Source of the DNA: Stomorhina lunata | Taxonomy: Eukaryota; Arthropoda; Insecta; Diptera; Rhiniidae | Length of the DNA: 64,000 nucleotides | Direction of reading: 5' to 3' | Assembly (NCBI GenBank): GCA_933228675.1 | Contig: OW121744.1 | Location: 56,997,775 to 57,061,774 of the forward strand | Part shown: positions 24,988 to 35,872 of the stretch, in pieces | How the letters are laid out: each line of letters opens with the position of its first letter | Numbering within the stretch: the first letter of the stretch is position 1 | The notes under the pieces: generated by a model | The model's database searches: none | Seen by the model: only the letters and a program-made list of their open reading frames with translations | What the model was told of the DNA's origin: nothing | Position numbers and translations under genes: made by a program

Positions 24988-26236
24988 AAAAATAAAAAAT
25001 TTTTGAAAAATTTCCTATAAAAATAGGAAATTTTTTTTAAATTTCCTATAAAATTAAAAACTTTTTGAAAATTTTAGTATAAAAATAAGAAATTTTAAAA
25101 AAATTTTCTATAATAATAAGACATTTTTGAAAAATTTCCTATAAAAATAAGAAATTTTTGAAACATTTCCTATAAAAATAAGAAATTTTTTAAAAATTTC
25201 CTTTAAAAATAAGAAATTTTTGAAAAATTTGAAACATTTCCTATAAAAATAGGAAATTTTTGAAAAATTTCCTATAAAATAAGAAATTTTTGAAAAATTT
25301 CCTATTAAAATAAGAAATTTTTGAAAAATTTCCTATAAAAATAGGAAATTTTTGAAAAATTTCCTATAAAAATAAGAAATTTTTGAAAAATTTCCTATTA
25401 AAATAAGAAATTTTTGAAAAATTTCCTATTAAAATAAGAAATTTTTGAAAAATTTCCTATAAAAATAAGAAAATTTTCAAAAATTTCCTATAAAACTAAG
25501 AAATTTTTGAAAATTTTCCTATAAAAATAGGAAATTTTTGAAAAATTTCCTATAAAAATAGGAAATTTTTGAAAAATTTCCTATAAAAATAGGACATTTT
25601 TGAAAAATTTCCTATAAAAATAGGAAATTTTTGAAAAATTTCTTATAAAAATAGGAAATTTTTGAAGAATTTCCTATAAAAATAGGAAATTTTTGAAGAA
25701 TTTCCTATAAAAATAGGAAATTTTTGAAGAATTTCCTATAAAAATAGGAAATTTTTGAAAAATTTCCTATAAAAATAAGAAATTTTTTCTAAATTTCCTA
25801 TAAAAATAAGAAATTTTTTCTAAATTTCCTATAAAAATAAGAAATTTTTGAAAAATTTCCTATAAAAATAAGAAATTTTTGAAAAATTTCCTATAAAAAT
25901 AAGAAATTTTTGAAAAATTTCCTATAAAAATAAGAAATTTTTGAAAAATTTCCTATAAAAATAAGAAATTTTTGAAAAATTTCCTATAAAAATAAGAAAT
26001 TTTTGAAAAATTTCCTATAAAAATAAGAAATTTTTGAAAAATTTCCTATAAAAATAAGAAATTTTTGAAAAATTTCCTATAAAAATAAGAAATTTTTGAA
26101 AAATTTCCTAAAAAATAAGAAATTTTTGAAAAATTTCCTAAAAAATAAGAAATTTTTGAAAAATTTCCTATAAAAATAAGAAATTTTTGAAAAATTCCCT
26201 ATAAAAATAAGAAACGTTTGAAAAATTTCCTATATA
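24988..26236 (-). repeat. 31-bp minisatellite array (type B), inverted
   Basis: About 40 copies reading TTTCCTATAAAAATAAGAAA with TTTTTGAAAAA linkers on the plus strand, the reverse complement of the array ending at 24177. Confidence 0.96.
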
Positions 26237-27004
26237 ATTTAAAAAAAAATTCTTGAACCCCTGTTAAACCATCAAAACATACACTTTATTGGGTATACTC
26301 GTACATAGGTAAATTTAGGGAAATGGTGTAATTATTCGATTTTCCAGTTTAAAAATTTATAGAACTCCTAAACTCTTCAAGAAATAAAAGATAATTAATC
26401 AAACATAAATTGTATGCATTTAAAATGTGTGTCAACATAAAAATTACAATGTCAAAGACATCGTTTACTCCAAACATTTTCGTTTCAATTGAAATCCAAT
26501 AGTAATGAAAGAACACATTCCATAAGCGCCGGACATTTAATTAATTTATTTCCTTATCTCTTTGTCTTTTGTTGTTTTTTTTTCTATTTTCTGCGATTGA
26601 TTTATTTTTTCTCCCTAGGGCATTATTAATGAATGAAATTATCATTTTGACACCAGTAAAATTATCTATACTTTAGAAATTTTTATTAAAATAACGAATA
26701 AATATGAATATATTGATTTGTCCTCCTCTATAATTTTGGCTGCATTTTTGTTGTCGATAATGTGTTTCTATCATGCGGCTGTTTTTATCATACAATTTTG
26801 ATATATATATATTTTTTTTTTGGAAATATAATATTTAATTTAAGCTCTATTTATATAGATTTTTGCTTTAATAATTTTGTATTTGCTTTTATAATTAACT
26901 TTTGAAAATTCAAGGTTTAATTTACAAAATAAATATTTCGTTTTTTGTTTTGTTTTATTAAATTTGTGATAACAAATGTTTGTAATCATTAATCATTGTG
27001 TTAA
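26237..27004. other. AT-rich stretch, nothing recognised
   Basis: No coding frame, TIR or tandem array seen before the Tc1-like element starts at 27007. Confidence 0.5.
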
Positions 27005-27226
27005 TACAGTCCGATTCACTTAGATATACCCACCCAACAGTACAATGAAAAACTGTTAGAGGCACCCATCTCGAGTTTTTATAAATTTTTTAAAATAATA
27101 GATTTTTTTATCAAGTTTCAGTAGGAACTCAAAGTCAGCTTAATTTTATACAATTAAATGTAAAAGACGGCATCAAAAGTAATTGGAGTTATATAAATAA
27201 CGTCAAGTAAAAAAGGGCTCACAGTG

Positions 27227-28460
27227 TGTAGCGTCCGTCACGAAAATAAAGGTTTTTTAAATTTGACTAGTGAAATTTTTCTTTTTTCTCCAATTGAACT
27301 TGATTCGTAAAGAGAACTAATGCTTTACATTAGGCTAAAAATATATAGATGTTTATATATCATTTTACAGTATAATATGTATAGGAAAGTGTGTAGCGTC
27401 CGTCAAAATTAGGGTTGCCAGTCAGGCTACATTCGCCTGGATTGTCCAGCTTTTTTGATGCATGTCCAGTGTCAAGCTAAAATTAAATTTGTCCAGCTAA
27501 AGGTGAAGAATTGAAATTTTTTGAATATTTTTAAAGACTGTTGTTATGAAAAAGAATGCAATAAAAACCTTCGCAGAGGTGTATTTTTTTTTTCTTTTTT
27601 ATTAAAGTGATTTATGATCAATTTAATTTTGTAATAAAATTACCCTCTATCAAATTTCCCCATTGTACTTACTTTACTGAAATGGCCTATATCAAAAGCC
27701 TGCTAAGGTCAAAGCCTGAGCATATTTTAGAATTCCATGCGATTTAATCATATGCGCATATTTTCCAATTCGTAGGTCAAGTTGAAAGATTTTCCTCTAC
27801 TTGGCCTTTCCATCGAATTTTCGGACGTTCTCTTTTATGAGTTAATTCGGGAGTTTTCGAATACTTAGTAATAATTCTCAACGATCACATGTGATCCAAT
27901 TTTTGAGGATTGTCTGTTTTTAGAAACCAGCAGTTTTGTTTTGATTCATTGACAACTAGACCCATTTTATTAGATTCCTTTTTGATACTTGAAAAGGCGT
28001 CAAATCACGCAATGTGCATCCTATGATATCAATGTCATCCGCAAACGCCAGTAGCATGTGGTTTTTGTTAAAAAAAAACAATCAAGTAAAAACTGTATCG
28101 TCCGTCACGTAGCGTCCGCAACAGTTCATTAATGGATTTTTGGTGAAACTGGAAACTTTAAAATATTTCATAAAAGCTGTTTTGTAATCCTTTGATTTTC
28201 CTCTATCTATACTATAACCGATTTGATGAAAATTACAGAAACACGTGTTAAAAAAATCACTTTCATTTTTTGTAGCGTCCGTCATAGCACTTTTAAAGCG
28301 AATATCTTTTTCCTTCAAAACAAATATGTAAATTAACAAATGCCATTCGATAACACAATTGATGGGGTAATATTCTCAGAAATCTGTGCAAAGATATCTA
28401 GTGTAGAACGACAACGGGATACATTTAAGTACAACAAAATCCTTACAAATGTATCGTCCG
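27227..28460 (+). repeat. Dispersed TGTAGCGTCCGTCACG motif, six copies
   Basis: Same-strand copies start at 27227, 27392, 28094 (TGTATCG variant), 28108 (overlapping, ends CCGCAAC), 28271 and 28450. The last is split by the hAT-like insertion and resumes at 29346. GC-rich in a very AT-rich setting. Function unknown. Confidence 0.75.
27410..28080. mobile_element. Fragment of hAT-like element, inverted relative to 28461-29337
   Basis: Starts TAGGGTTGCCAGTCAGGCT, and its first 95 bases closely match the reverse complement of the right end of the element at 28461-29337. Further in, at 27690-28080 on the minus strand, it carries reverse-transcriptase-like sequence (LLAFADDIDIIG, ESKQNCW, RPKIRWKGQVEENL). 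Its other end is not identifiable and no clear TSD was found, so it is probably truncated. Confidence 0.65.
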
Positions 28461-29337
28461 TAGGGTTGCCAGACACAAATCCTGAAAAAGCTGGACATAA
28501 TGGAAAAAAAGCTTGACAACCCAAAAATTAGCTGGACATAAATAATAAAAAACTTGCATTAATAATTTGCTTTGATGAATCTTTGATAAACCGAATTGCG
28601 AACACTGTAAGTAACCACAGCGATATCGAGAGAAAATGAAATCGTTCGAGATGCTGCAGCTAATACATCTGAAACAGTTTTCAACAGAAAACACATGCTA
28701 CTCGCGTTTGATATTATGGGACGCACATTGCGCGATTTTTCAAGTATCGAGAAGGAATCTAATAAAATGGGTCTAGTCAAAGAATCAAAACAAAACTGCT
28801 GGTTTCACAATCCTCAAGAATTGTACCACATGTGATCGTTAAGAACTATAGCTACGAGGTTGTAAAATAATTTGTTTACCTTGGTACCGCCGTCAACATA
28901 AAAAACGACATAAGTTTCGAAATCAAACGTGGAATCATATTGGCCAACATATGCTATTTTGGCATAAACAGGCAAATAAGAAATAAAGCTTTCTCTGTAA
29001 GAACTTAAACTACGCTATACAAAACAAGAGGAATCTATTCTTGGAGTTTTTGAGAGGAAGATTCTACGAAAAGGAAAGGCCAAATAGAGGAACATCATTC
29101 ATAGCAGCACTTGATTGAAGCGCATAAAATTTTAAATATGCCTTTAGTAAGAAAGAAAAAAACCTTTGCACAAGTTTTTGTTGCGTTCTTTTTCATTAAA
29201 ATAGTTTTTCTTTAAAAATATTCAGAAAATTTTAGTTCTTCGCATTTCAACTGGACAAATTTACTTTTAGCTTGACACTGGACAAGCACTAAAAAAGCTG
29301 GACAGTCCAGCCGAATCCAGCCTGACTGGCAACCCTA
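28461..29337. mobile_element. hAT-like element (877 bp) carrying a reverse transcriptase remnant
   Basis: Both ends begin TAGGGTTGCCAG in inverted orientation. The element is flanked by a perfect 8-bp duplication ATCGTCCG (28453-28460 and 29338-29345), the length typical of hAT insertions. Excising element plus one TSD copy restores TGTATCGTCCGTCACG, a copy of the motif seen elsewhere in the host element. No hAT transposase is present. Inside, on the plus strand, is LINE-type sequence. Confidence 0.78.
28690..29130 (+). pseudogene. LINE reverse transcriptase remnant inside the hAT-like element
   Basis: Segments read MLLAFDIMGRTLRDFSSIEK, ESKQNCWF, then FEIKRGIILANICYFGINRQ and LGVFERKILRKGKAK. 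This is the palm-to-thumb order of a non-LTR reverse transcriptase related to the piece at 32900-33215. The FADD catalytic motif is deleted here but survives in the inverted copy at 27690-28080. Many stops. Confidence 0.75.
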
Positions 29338-29507
29338 ATCGTCCGTCACGCAGAATTTGCCCATATGGAGTAAATATCTCCTACAACAATGAAACAAGCG
29401 GCAGTAAAACCTACTGCAATAACACGCCGCCGATGTAAAAGAAATAAAATTGGCTGTAAAACAAAATGATTTAACAATCAGGTATGTGATAGAAAGCAAT
29501 CGTTTTC

Positions 29508-29669
29508 AAATCGATCGATTTCAGATATAATTTTGAGATAAATTTCGGTTATTTTCCCAAAAAATTCAAATGAAAGATATATCTGTCAAAAGAATTAAAG
29601 CCCAAATTGTCATTTTTGGGGGAAATAACCGAAATTTATCTCAAAAATATATCTGAAATCGATCGATTT
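29508..29669. mobile_element. Short foldback element, arms about 57 bp
   Basis: AAATCGATCGATTTCAG at the left and CTGAAATCGATCGATTT at the right end two nearly identical inverted arms (to about 29564 and from about 29613) separated by about 48 bp. One arm also appears at 14940-14990. No TSD was recognised. Confidence 0.8.
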
Positions 29670-29821
29670 GCCTCTAAATAAGAACAAATGGCGCAACTTC
29701 ACTGTTCTAAAGGTAAACAAGACGTTACAATTATAGAGGTATTATTAGTCTGTTACTCCTCTTTAAATAAAAATTATACTAAGTAGTTTTGGGTGGAAAT
29801 ATTTAAGTTAATCGGACTGTA

Positions 29822-30110
29822 TATTATTACTAAGTCTTTGGTATTGTCTTTCTGATTGAAGTTACAATATTTATACACATAATATTGCAATTTGAATTGA
29901 ATAATATACAATATTATAATTTAGATTAGATGATAAATTACAACATAATACAAAATGTATAAAAAAAAATATTTATACTTATATTAAATATAAAAAAATA
30001 TAAGTAAATTATGAATGCAGCAAAGTCATTTTCACAGCAGTGTCCAATAAAATTTGATAAACTTAGAAAAAATAATATAAAAACGCAATAAATAAGGGGA
30101 TAAAATGTAA
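29822..30110. other. AT-rich spacer
   Basis: No feature recognised. Confidence 0.4.
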
Positions 30111-30569
30111 TTAATTAAAAAAAAACAAGTAAGAGAGTATTATAGTCGGTCAAGCCCGACCATATACAGCAGAGGTCAAATGTGGAGTGATAGTCAACAA
30201 ATTAGAAAGTTTATTTTCAGTGTTTAGAAACATAAGTACAAGGGATGTTAATAAATAAGTCCGTGTTTTTTAAATAGCCCGCCCCCTTATTGAAATCACA
30301 GCATTGCGCCTATCAAAACACAACTGTAAAATGACTCCTATCCAAATTTGAACAATCTGCGTCATTTAGTTTGTGTTTGGTTGCCGTTTGTAGTAGACTA
30401 TTCCAGGGCTTGAGAAGAAAATGAAAAAAGAAAATTTCTTGTTCTTATTGAGCATTTTTTCTCAAAGCAAGGCTTGATAAATGTTATGTGGAATCTGCAT
30501 CATCCACTTACATGATAAAGAATTTTGATGTAACCGAACAAGCTCTCTTTTATCAACGAAACAATTGAA
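30111..30569. mobile_element. Left-end fragment of the fly TIR element plus unassigned repeat
   Basis: 30125-30230 has the diagnostic TATAGTCGGTCAAGCCCGAC and AGAGGTCAAATGTGGA of the full copy starting at 30570 but breaks off after about 100 bp. The following 340 bp (GTCCGTGTTTTTTAAATAGC near 30260) looks like relic mobile DNA I cannot assign. Confidence 0.6.
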
Positions 30570-31372
30570 AACAAGTAAGAAAAGCTATAGTCGGTCAAGC
30601 CCGACTATATAGTACCCTTCACTACAAAGGTCAAATATGGACCAATAATTAAACAAGTTTTCTTTAAGTCTTAGAGACATACATACATATACTATGTGCT
30701 ATTTTTTTCAAATTTCGAGATTTATATCATTTCCGGCTAAGGGCCTGATATGGGAGCTAGGGTCAATTGTGGACCGATTGTAACCAAATTTTGTTTATTA
30801 TTATACAAAATATTTATCTGTGTAAAATTTAAGTAATCAAATGCATTTATCTTTAGAGTTATTAACGTTTTTGTGCTTTAATGTGTATATAAACGTCTTT
30901 TGAGAATGTGTCCTGTATGGGAGGTATGGTCAAATATGGGCCGATCTCTACAAAATTAGGAACACTGATTAAAGTTACTATAAGCAATACTTGTGCTGAA
31001 TATTATTAAAATACAACTAAATTTGTGGCTGTAAAGGACCAAAAACTCTATTCCGGGAAGGCATCCCTATGGGAGGTACCCGAAATAGTAATCCGATTTC
31101 GCCCAAAAAGTATAGGGATTGTCCTTTGAATCTGTGCCAAATTTAATCAAATTATCTTTAAAGTTACGACCTGTAGAGTGATAACAAGCTTACATGGATA
31201 ACCGGCCAGCCTGCCTGCCAGCCGGACGGACATCGTTAAAACAACTCAGGGGGTGATTCTAAGTCGATTGGTATACTAAAAGGTATGTCTCAGACCAATA
31301 TTTCTATGCGTTACAAACATCAGCACAAACCCAATATACCCTTTCCACCTATGGTGGTGAAGGGTATAAAAA
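30570..31372 (+). mobile_element. Dispersed fly TIR element, full-length copy
   Basis: Opens AACAAGTAAGAAAAGC, then the 24-bp palindromic block around CTATAGTCGGTCAAGC, then TACCCTTCACTACAAAGGTC. It closes with TTTCCACCTATGGTGGTGAA and GGGTATAAAAAC, whose reverse complement (ATACCCTTCACCACCATAGG) resembles the opening. Internal landmarks: GGGAGCTAGGGTCAA, TGGGAGGTACC, CCAGCCGGACGGACATCG. No coding capacity. The copy at 52892-53677 matches end to end; partial copies lie at 14930, 30111 and 60863. Confidence 0.75.
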
Positions 31373-31479
31373 CATTATCTGGTTTTAGCCGATCTCTACA
31401 CCATCTATTTCCATGGTTAACCCTCTGCGACTTACGTGGTTGTTGGCTATGGGAAAGATGGGATTGTCAAACTAATAAA

Positions 31480-31600
31480 ATCATAGCGACCGGTTTTGGG
31501 TTGCACGGGGTATAATCCAGATTGATTACCTTCAAAATGTAAAAATAATCCAAGTGCTAATATTATACCAATTTATTGTGTACATTCAAAAAGTATTTAA
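31480..31600 (+). repeat. Dispersed repeat shared with 10960-11060
   Basis: CACGGGGTATAATCCAGATT and ATTACCTTCAAAATG then ATTATACCAATTTATTGTG parallel the same order at 10980-11055. Probably the 3' end of a shared element of unknown class. Confidence 0.6.
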
Positions 31601-31616
31601 AAAATTTATGGCTCGG

Positions 31617-32631
31617 TTGTGTATTGCAACCGAATTCTAGTTGCTTCGCTGACTGACAACACAACCAATAAAAAAAGTTGTATTGTATATAGCAATACAC
31701 GTTAGTTTCTGAAAGTTAACGAAAATTGTGACTTGCGACTAAGAAGAAGATAAATCGTAAACATACAGCCATTTATATAAAAAAAGGAAAAAAAAAATCG
31801 GTTTAAGTTTTTTTTTGCGAATGGAAGATTCCAGAAATCACATAGCTCGGCATGACACAACCTAAGTCGGTGGTGATTTTGCAGGAAGAATTGAGCAAAA
31901 ATTTTGTAAAATTGATCAAAAATTAAAAAATACAGAATAAAAACTAGTTTTATTTGAAAATAAAGTTTCCAGGAATTACGGGTCACTGTGCCTTGAATTC
32001 GAGGCTACATAGGTGGGATAGCAGCATTTCAGACCTCTGCAGACTATGTCTAGATGAAGATTTGTCCGAGTCGGTAGAACACATTCTCTGTCACTGTCCA
32101 AGGCTGCAAAACCTAAGACTCAAACATTTAGGCAGCAGATTCCTTGCTGACCTGCAGGTTCTGCAACAGTGCAGGTTGCATGTTATAGTAGGGTTCACCA
32201 CTGGTCTCAACTGGCCTTGATAGGGTATTCTTCTTCTCCATCTACAACTTTCTATTATCTTCTCTTCCTCTAACCTCTATCTTCAATCTTTTTTCTTTCT
32301 CCTCTTCTAGTAAAGGATCACAATGGACCCCTGGGGTCTCTGAGTGAAGGAGTCCCTTGACACCTTCTTTATTACCGATTACCTAACCTTCCAGGAATTG
32401 TCGGATGTATAGATGGCATGTGCTTATCAAAAAAAAAAAAATCACAGCAACTATAAATTCCTGGTTGCTGAAATAACCTATAACTGACAACTGTAATTAA
32501 CTTTTGTTGCCATCTACAATATGATTAACAATTGATAAGGCAACTGAGGTTTTGTTATCGGTTACCAGTTGCAATACGTCATGACATTTTAGCAATTGGC
32601 AACACAATTATAGTTAAGTTGCAATACACAA
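31617..32631. mobile_element. Possible TIR element ending TTGTGTATTGCAAC
   Basis: TTGTGTATTGCAAC at 31617 has an exact inverted partner at 32618-32631, with weaker similarity inward (AATTCTAGTTG against AACTATAATTG). A LINE 3' end sits inside. No TSD found. Non-autonomous if real. Confidence 0.5.
31966..32441 (+). pseudogene. LINE 3' end with poly(A), same family as 61457-63216
   Basis: An 88-codon open frame includes HCALNSRLHRWDSSISDLCR and the CLDEDLSESVEHILCHC zinc-knuckle-like motif, ending VGFTTGLNWP and a stop. The 3' UTR has GGATCACAATGGACCCC, and a 12-A tail lies at about 32430-32441. Severely 5' truncated, as usual for target-primed reverse transcription. Confidence 0.85.
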
Positions 32632-32641
32632 TCAAGCAATT

Positions 32642-32899
32642 ATAGTTTAAATTAAATTATTTTACTATCAGGGAACTTTTGACAAATATGTTACAATCTA
32701 GTAAATCTAGTTAAACTTATATGTTATATATGTATTTAGATTATCCTAAAAGTATGCTACACAAATGTTTCTGAAATATTTTACATTTCGATCGATGTCG
32801 AATAAGGCGATTTGGCCGCTCGTGTTTTTTACAAAAAGACTTAAGGGGCCGTTCACATATTACGTAACGCTTTTTTTCGCAAATTTTTATTTTGGCCTT
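32642..32899. other. AT-rich spacer
   Basis: Only a GGGGCCGTTCACATATTACG phrase at 32845, resembling a common insect MITE terminus, stands out; no partner was found. Confidence 0.4.
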
Positions 32900-33215
32900 A
32901 GCATGCAGAACTGAAATTACGCTCTATAAAATACTTATCCTACCCGTATTATTTTATGTCACTGAATCATGAGCACTTGCACAGTATTAGGGTTTTTAAG
33001 AGTAAGATTCTACCAGTCTGTGTCAAAAATGAATCGACATTGTTAAACATATTTAACAGCCGGGAAGACAAGTGTTCGAACATTTTCCCGAGCGAATTCA
33101 TAGAAGAAGACGTCTGAAACTTCTATGGAATGATCAAGAAGAAGAACATCTTTCAAAACATGGCATATGAAATTCGAGAATTTCCACATAAAATGGAAGT
33201 GCATGTAATTCTAAA
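32900..33215 (+). pseudogene. LINE reverse transcriptase thumb/C-terminal remnant
   Basis: Frames give ALYKILILPVLFYVTES (the conserved LYKTLILPVLLYG block), then RRRLKLLWNDQEEEHLSKHG, equivalent to the RPxLRWxDQVEEDL segment at the end of this LINE type. Related to the remnants at 27690-28080 and 28690-29130. Frameshifted. Confidence 0.7.
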
Positions 33216-33347
33216 ATATGCTTGGCTTTTGAACATAATAGGTTGCAAATATAGGTCATTTAAGTAATTAATGTAAATAAGAGTAGAGCGACCATTGATC
33301 TCCTCTACGAGGGAAGATCAATTTACACTTCGGGACGGGCAACACTA

Positions 33348-33647
33348 ATGTCAATAGCAAAAATATCATTATTTTTTTCTTTTTTCCCATTTCAGGTTGC
33401 ACTGTGTTGTTTTTTAGAACTTTTGACATTATTATTTTATCTCGACAAAAATGTGTCAGTTTTTTGTGTGGCGATGAAGCATCATCAAAAACCTCAATTC
33501 AATTTCGTTGCCGTTGAATTATGTGAAGGCCTTCCAAAATCGGTTGTTTTGCCACAAAACATCGATGCAGTGCGTGAACTGATTATGCACGATCGATATG
33601 TAACAATTGTAAGATGAAAAAAAATGTTCTTCTTGGATAACCCATAA
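33348..33647 (+). pseudogene. mariner transposase N-terminal relic (left half)
   Basis: Reads VELCEGLPKSVVLPQNIDAV and RELIMHDRYVT, the helix-turn-helix region of a mariner transposase. It is cut at 33647 by the CACTG transposon; the right half resumes at 36286. Confidence 0.7.
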
Positions 33648-34085
33648 CACTGCTTTACAAATTATTAATTTGGAAAAGTACCAAGAACGCCACATGCCTA
33701 GATCGCCTAATTTGGACCTCCTGAACCAGAAAAACGCTAAAAAAAAATTTCACAAGTACCGTTGTTTAGATAACGGTATTTTACTGTTTTTCGGTATATG
33801 ATGCCACTCAAACCCTTGTGTATCCCAATGGAAAAGTCTGATCGAGATATATGGCATATCAGTGGAAAGACTATCGATTGGCCTTTCCGTTGATATGCTG
33901 CAAATTTCTAACACGCAAAAAATGTCTGAGTTATGGCACCTCAAAATTCAAAATTTGCAAATTTTTTACGTTTTTTTCAAAATTGTTCATTTTCCATTCG
34001 TTTTTTTTTCTATGTTGTGCTAAAAATCTGGAATTAAGTTTTTATTAAGGATTTTGTGGAACGACAATATTTTAATTTTCACTGG
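33648..34085. repeat. Left terminal inverted repeat of the CACTG transposon
   Basis: Matches the reverse complement of 35873-36285 over nearly its whole length, with one larger difference: an extra segment around 33840-33895 (GATATATGGCATATCAGTGG and following) absent from the right arm. Confidence 0.85.
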
Positions 34086-35710
34086 TCACTGGTCAAAAAA
34101 ATTAAATCAAAATGAGGACCGACTTGAACTTTTGCGTTTTTTTCGGATGGATCTTCGCGAATGAGGAACCAACAATAATCCGCCATCATTTGCTCACCCC
34201 ACCAGCCTTTGTACCGTCTCTCGATTTCTTTCATTTCTTGGTAAAATCTTTCACCTTGTTCATCACTATCGGTGCCCAAGTTCGTGGGGAAAATATCCAA
34301 ATGACTAAATAAAAAGTGTAACTTGGGTGTCATGTTTGAACCTAAAAGTTAGAAGAATAAATTTCCAAATGATAAGGATCTTTCTGATATGCATTCTTTT
34401 ACCCAACGCTTACCAATGGAATTGAATTTTTCCAGTAATATGTCGATCTTCTCAGAGTAATCAGGACTTTTGTAGTTTCCCAAGAAATTTTGAACGATGT
34501 TCTGGAATGCTTCCCATGCCTCCAAATGAGCCCGAATTTGAGGTCCATCGAATATACCGGCTTCAATTTTGCTCGCTGTGGCTCTCGGAAATTTTTGTTT
34601 TAGGTAGTTCATGCCAAGACTGTCTTTCGGCAACGTTTTCACAATATTTGTAAATAACCCGAGCTTAATATGCAATGGGGGAAGTATTATCTTCTCCTGA
34701 TTAATGAATGGGTCATTTTTGATATTATACTCTCCGTACGTACGTCCACTTCGCTCGGGCCAAACTTTTTTGGTGTAATGATTCTGACGGTCACGGCTGT
34801 CCCATAGACATAGAAAACAGGGAAACTTCGTATTGCCCCCTTGCAATCCAGATAGTATGGCAACTAATTTAAAATCAGAACAAACTTTCCATTGATGTTG
34901 GGCATAATGTATGAGATCAAGAAGTTCTTTCATTGCTTCATATGATTCCTTTATGTATTTTCCATATCCGATTGGAATTGATGGTTTAGTATTCCCTTTA
35001 TGAAGCAAGACTGCCTTCAAACTATCCTTCCCTCCATCCAGAAAAAGACGCCATTCTTCTGGATCATAATTTTGTTGGAGAGCTTGGAAAAGACCACATA
35101 TGTTGGCACAAAAACAAAAGTTTTCCGTTTTTGAGAAAAAAGGTGCAAATTGTTTGCTGCGATCACGGTAATATGTAACACGTGTCTCAGGAGCACAATA
35201 TCCCCACTGTTGCAATCGCGATTCAGATTTCAATTTCGACAAATACAAATCTCGGCACAAGTCATTAAGCTCGGCCTGAGTAAGTAAATGTGATTTCTTA
35301 TTTGATTGCATTTCCGATTCACTCCACTCATCAGATGAATAATTTTTTATAGTTCTTTTTCGTATTTCTGTGGGCTCAGCTATAATCAGCTGCGGTTTGG
35401 GGCAAGATACTGAGTGTGGCACTGGCATCGTCACCGAGCTAACTACTGGATAAACTGCTTCAATTTTACATCCGATACCCTTTTCAGTTAAACAAAAATA
35501 ACAATCTGTTGTATGGTTTAACTGGTTTCTCCATTGCATTGGCTTTCCAAATGTGAAGAAGCACTCTTGACCCTTACCAATTTTATTTAATATTTTTCGG
35601 CAGTTGTTACATACATTATTCGGTGTCCACGGTTTGTCGAGAGACGCAGGTCGAAAGCCGAAATACTTCTTATACGCTTCAGATAAACTTTTAGTACTCA
35701 TTTTTCGCAT
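34079..35710 (-). CDS. Candidate DDE transposase of the CACTG transposon, two exons, 519 aa
   Basis: Exon 1 is 35710-34414 and exon 2 is 34341-34079, joined in frame across a 72-bp GTAAGC...CTAACTTTTAG intron that splits a glycine codon. The start is the first ATG (35710); the upstream frame has a stop, and a TTG 18 codons earlier is unlikely in a eukaryote. It resembles proteins recurrently predicted in arthropod genomes whose class I do not know. Visible: N-terminal C34xxC37...C70xxC73 (likely zinc-binding); RLFLDGGKDSLKAV with D225; VCSDFKLVAILSGLQGG with D279; PCFLC with C298/C301, 19 residues after D279; PPLHIKLG; KLHFLFSHLD with H441/H446; SDEQGERF with E460 or E463. D-D-CxxC-HxxxxH-E order and spacing resemble RAG1/Transib and allied transposases, so a strand-transfer role is inferred, not shown. 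Three ATG codons lie close together (35710, 35701). Lies between long TIRs with its stop at the left TIR edge. Confidence 0.75.
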
Positions 35711-35872
35711 CAAATGTTGTGATTTCTTTTTCACAAGAACACCACATTTTATTTTTCGTGACAAAGCTCGAGAAAAAATTTATATTTCGTTAATAAGGGC
35801 TACCAACATATACAAAAATTCAAATTCCGTTTTTTTTTTAACGTTTAAACTGATAGACGCAGAATATAGTGT

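Larger units (their letters stand above)
27007..29819. mobile_element. Tc1/mariner-like non-autonomous element with nested insertions
   Basis: Termini are 31-bp imperfect inverted repeats starting CAGTCCGATT (27 of 31 positions match by eye), flanked by TA on both sides (27005-27006, 29820-29821), as expected for the Tc1/mariner superfamily. No transposase frame was recognised. The 2.8-kb span contains six copies of a CGTCCGTCA motif, a hAT-like element with 8-bp target duplication (28461-29337), a related inverted fragment (27410-28080) and a foldback (29508-29669). Without these insertions the shell would be about 1.2 kb. Confidence 0.8.

Noticed and set aside
31702..31986. 94-codon minus-strand open frame
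   Set aside because: Low-complexity F/L-rich translation in AT-rich DNA with no recognisable domain.
35762..35764. TTG as transposase start
   Set aside because: Non-ATG initiation is unlikely in a fly; the first in-frame ATG is at 35710.
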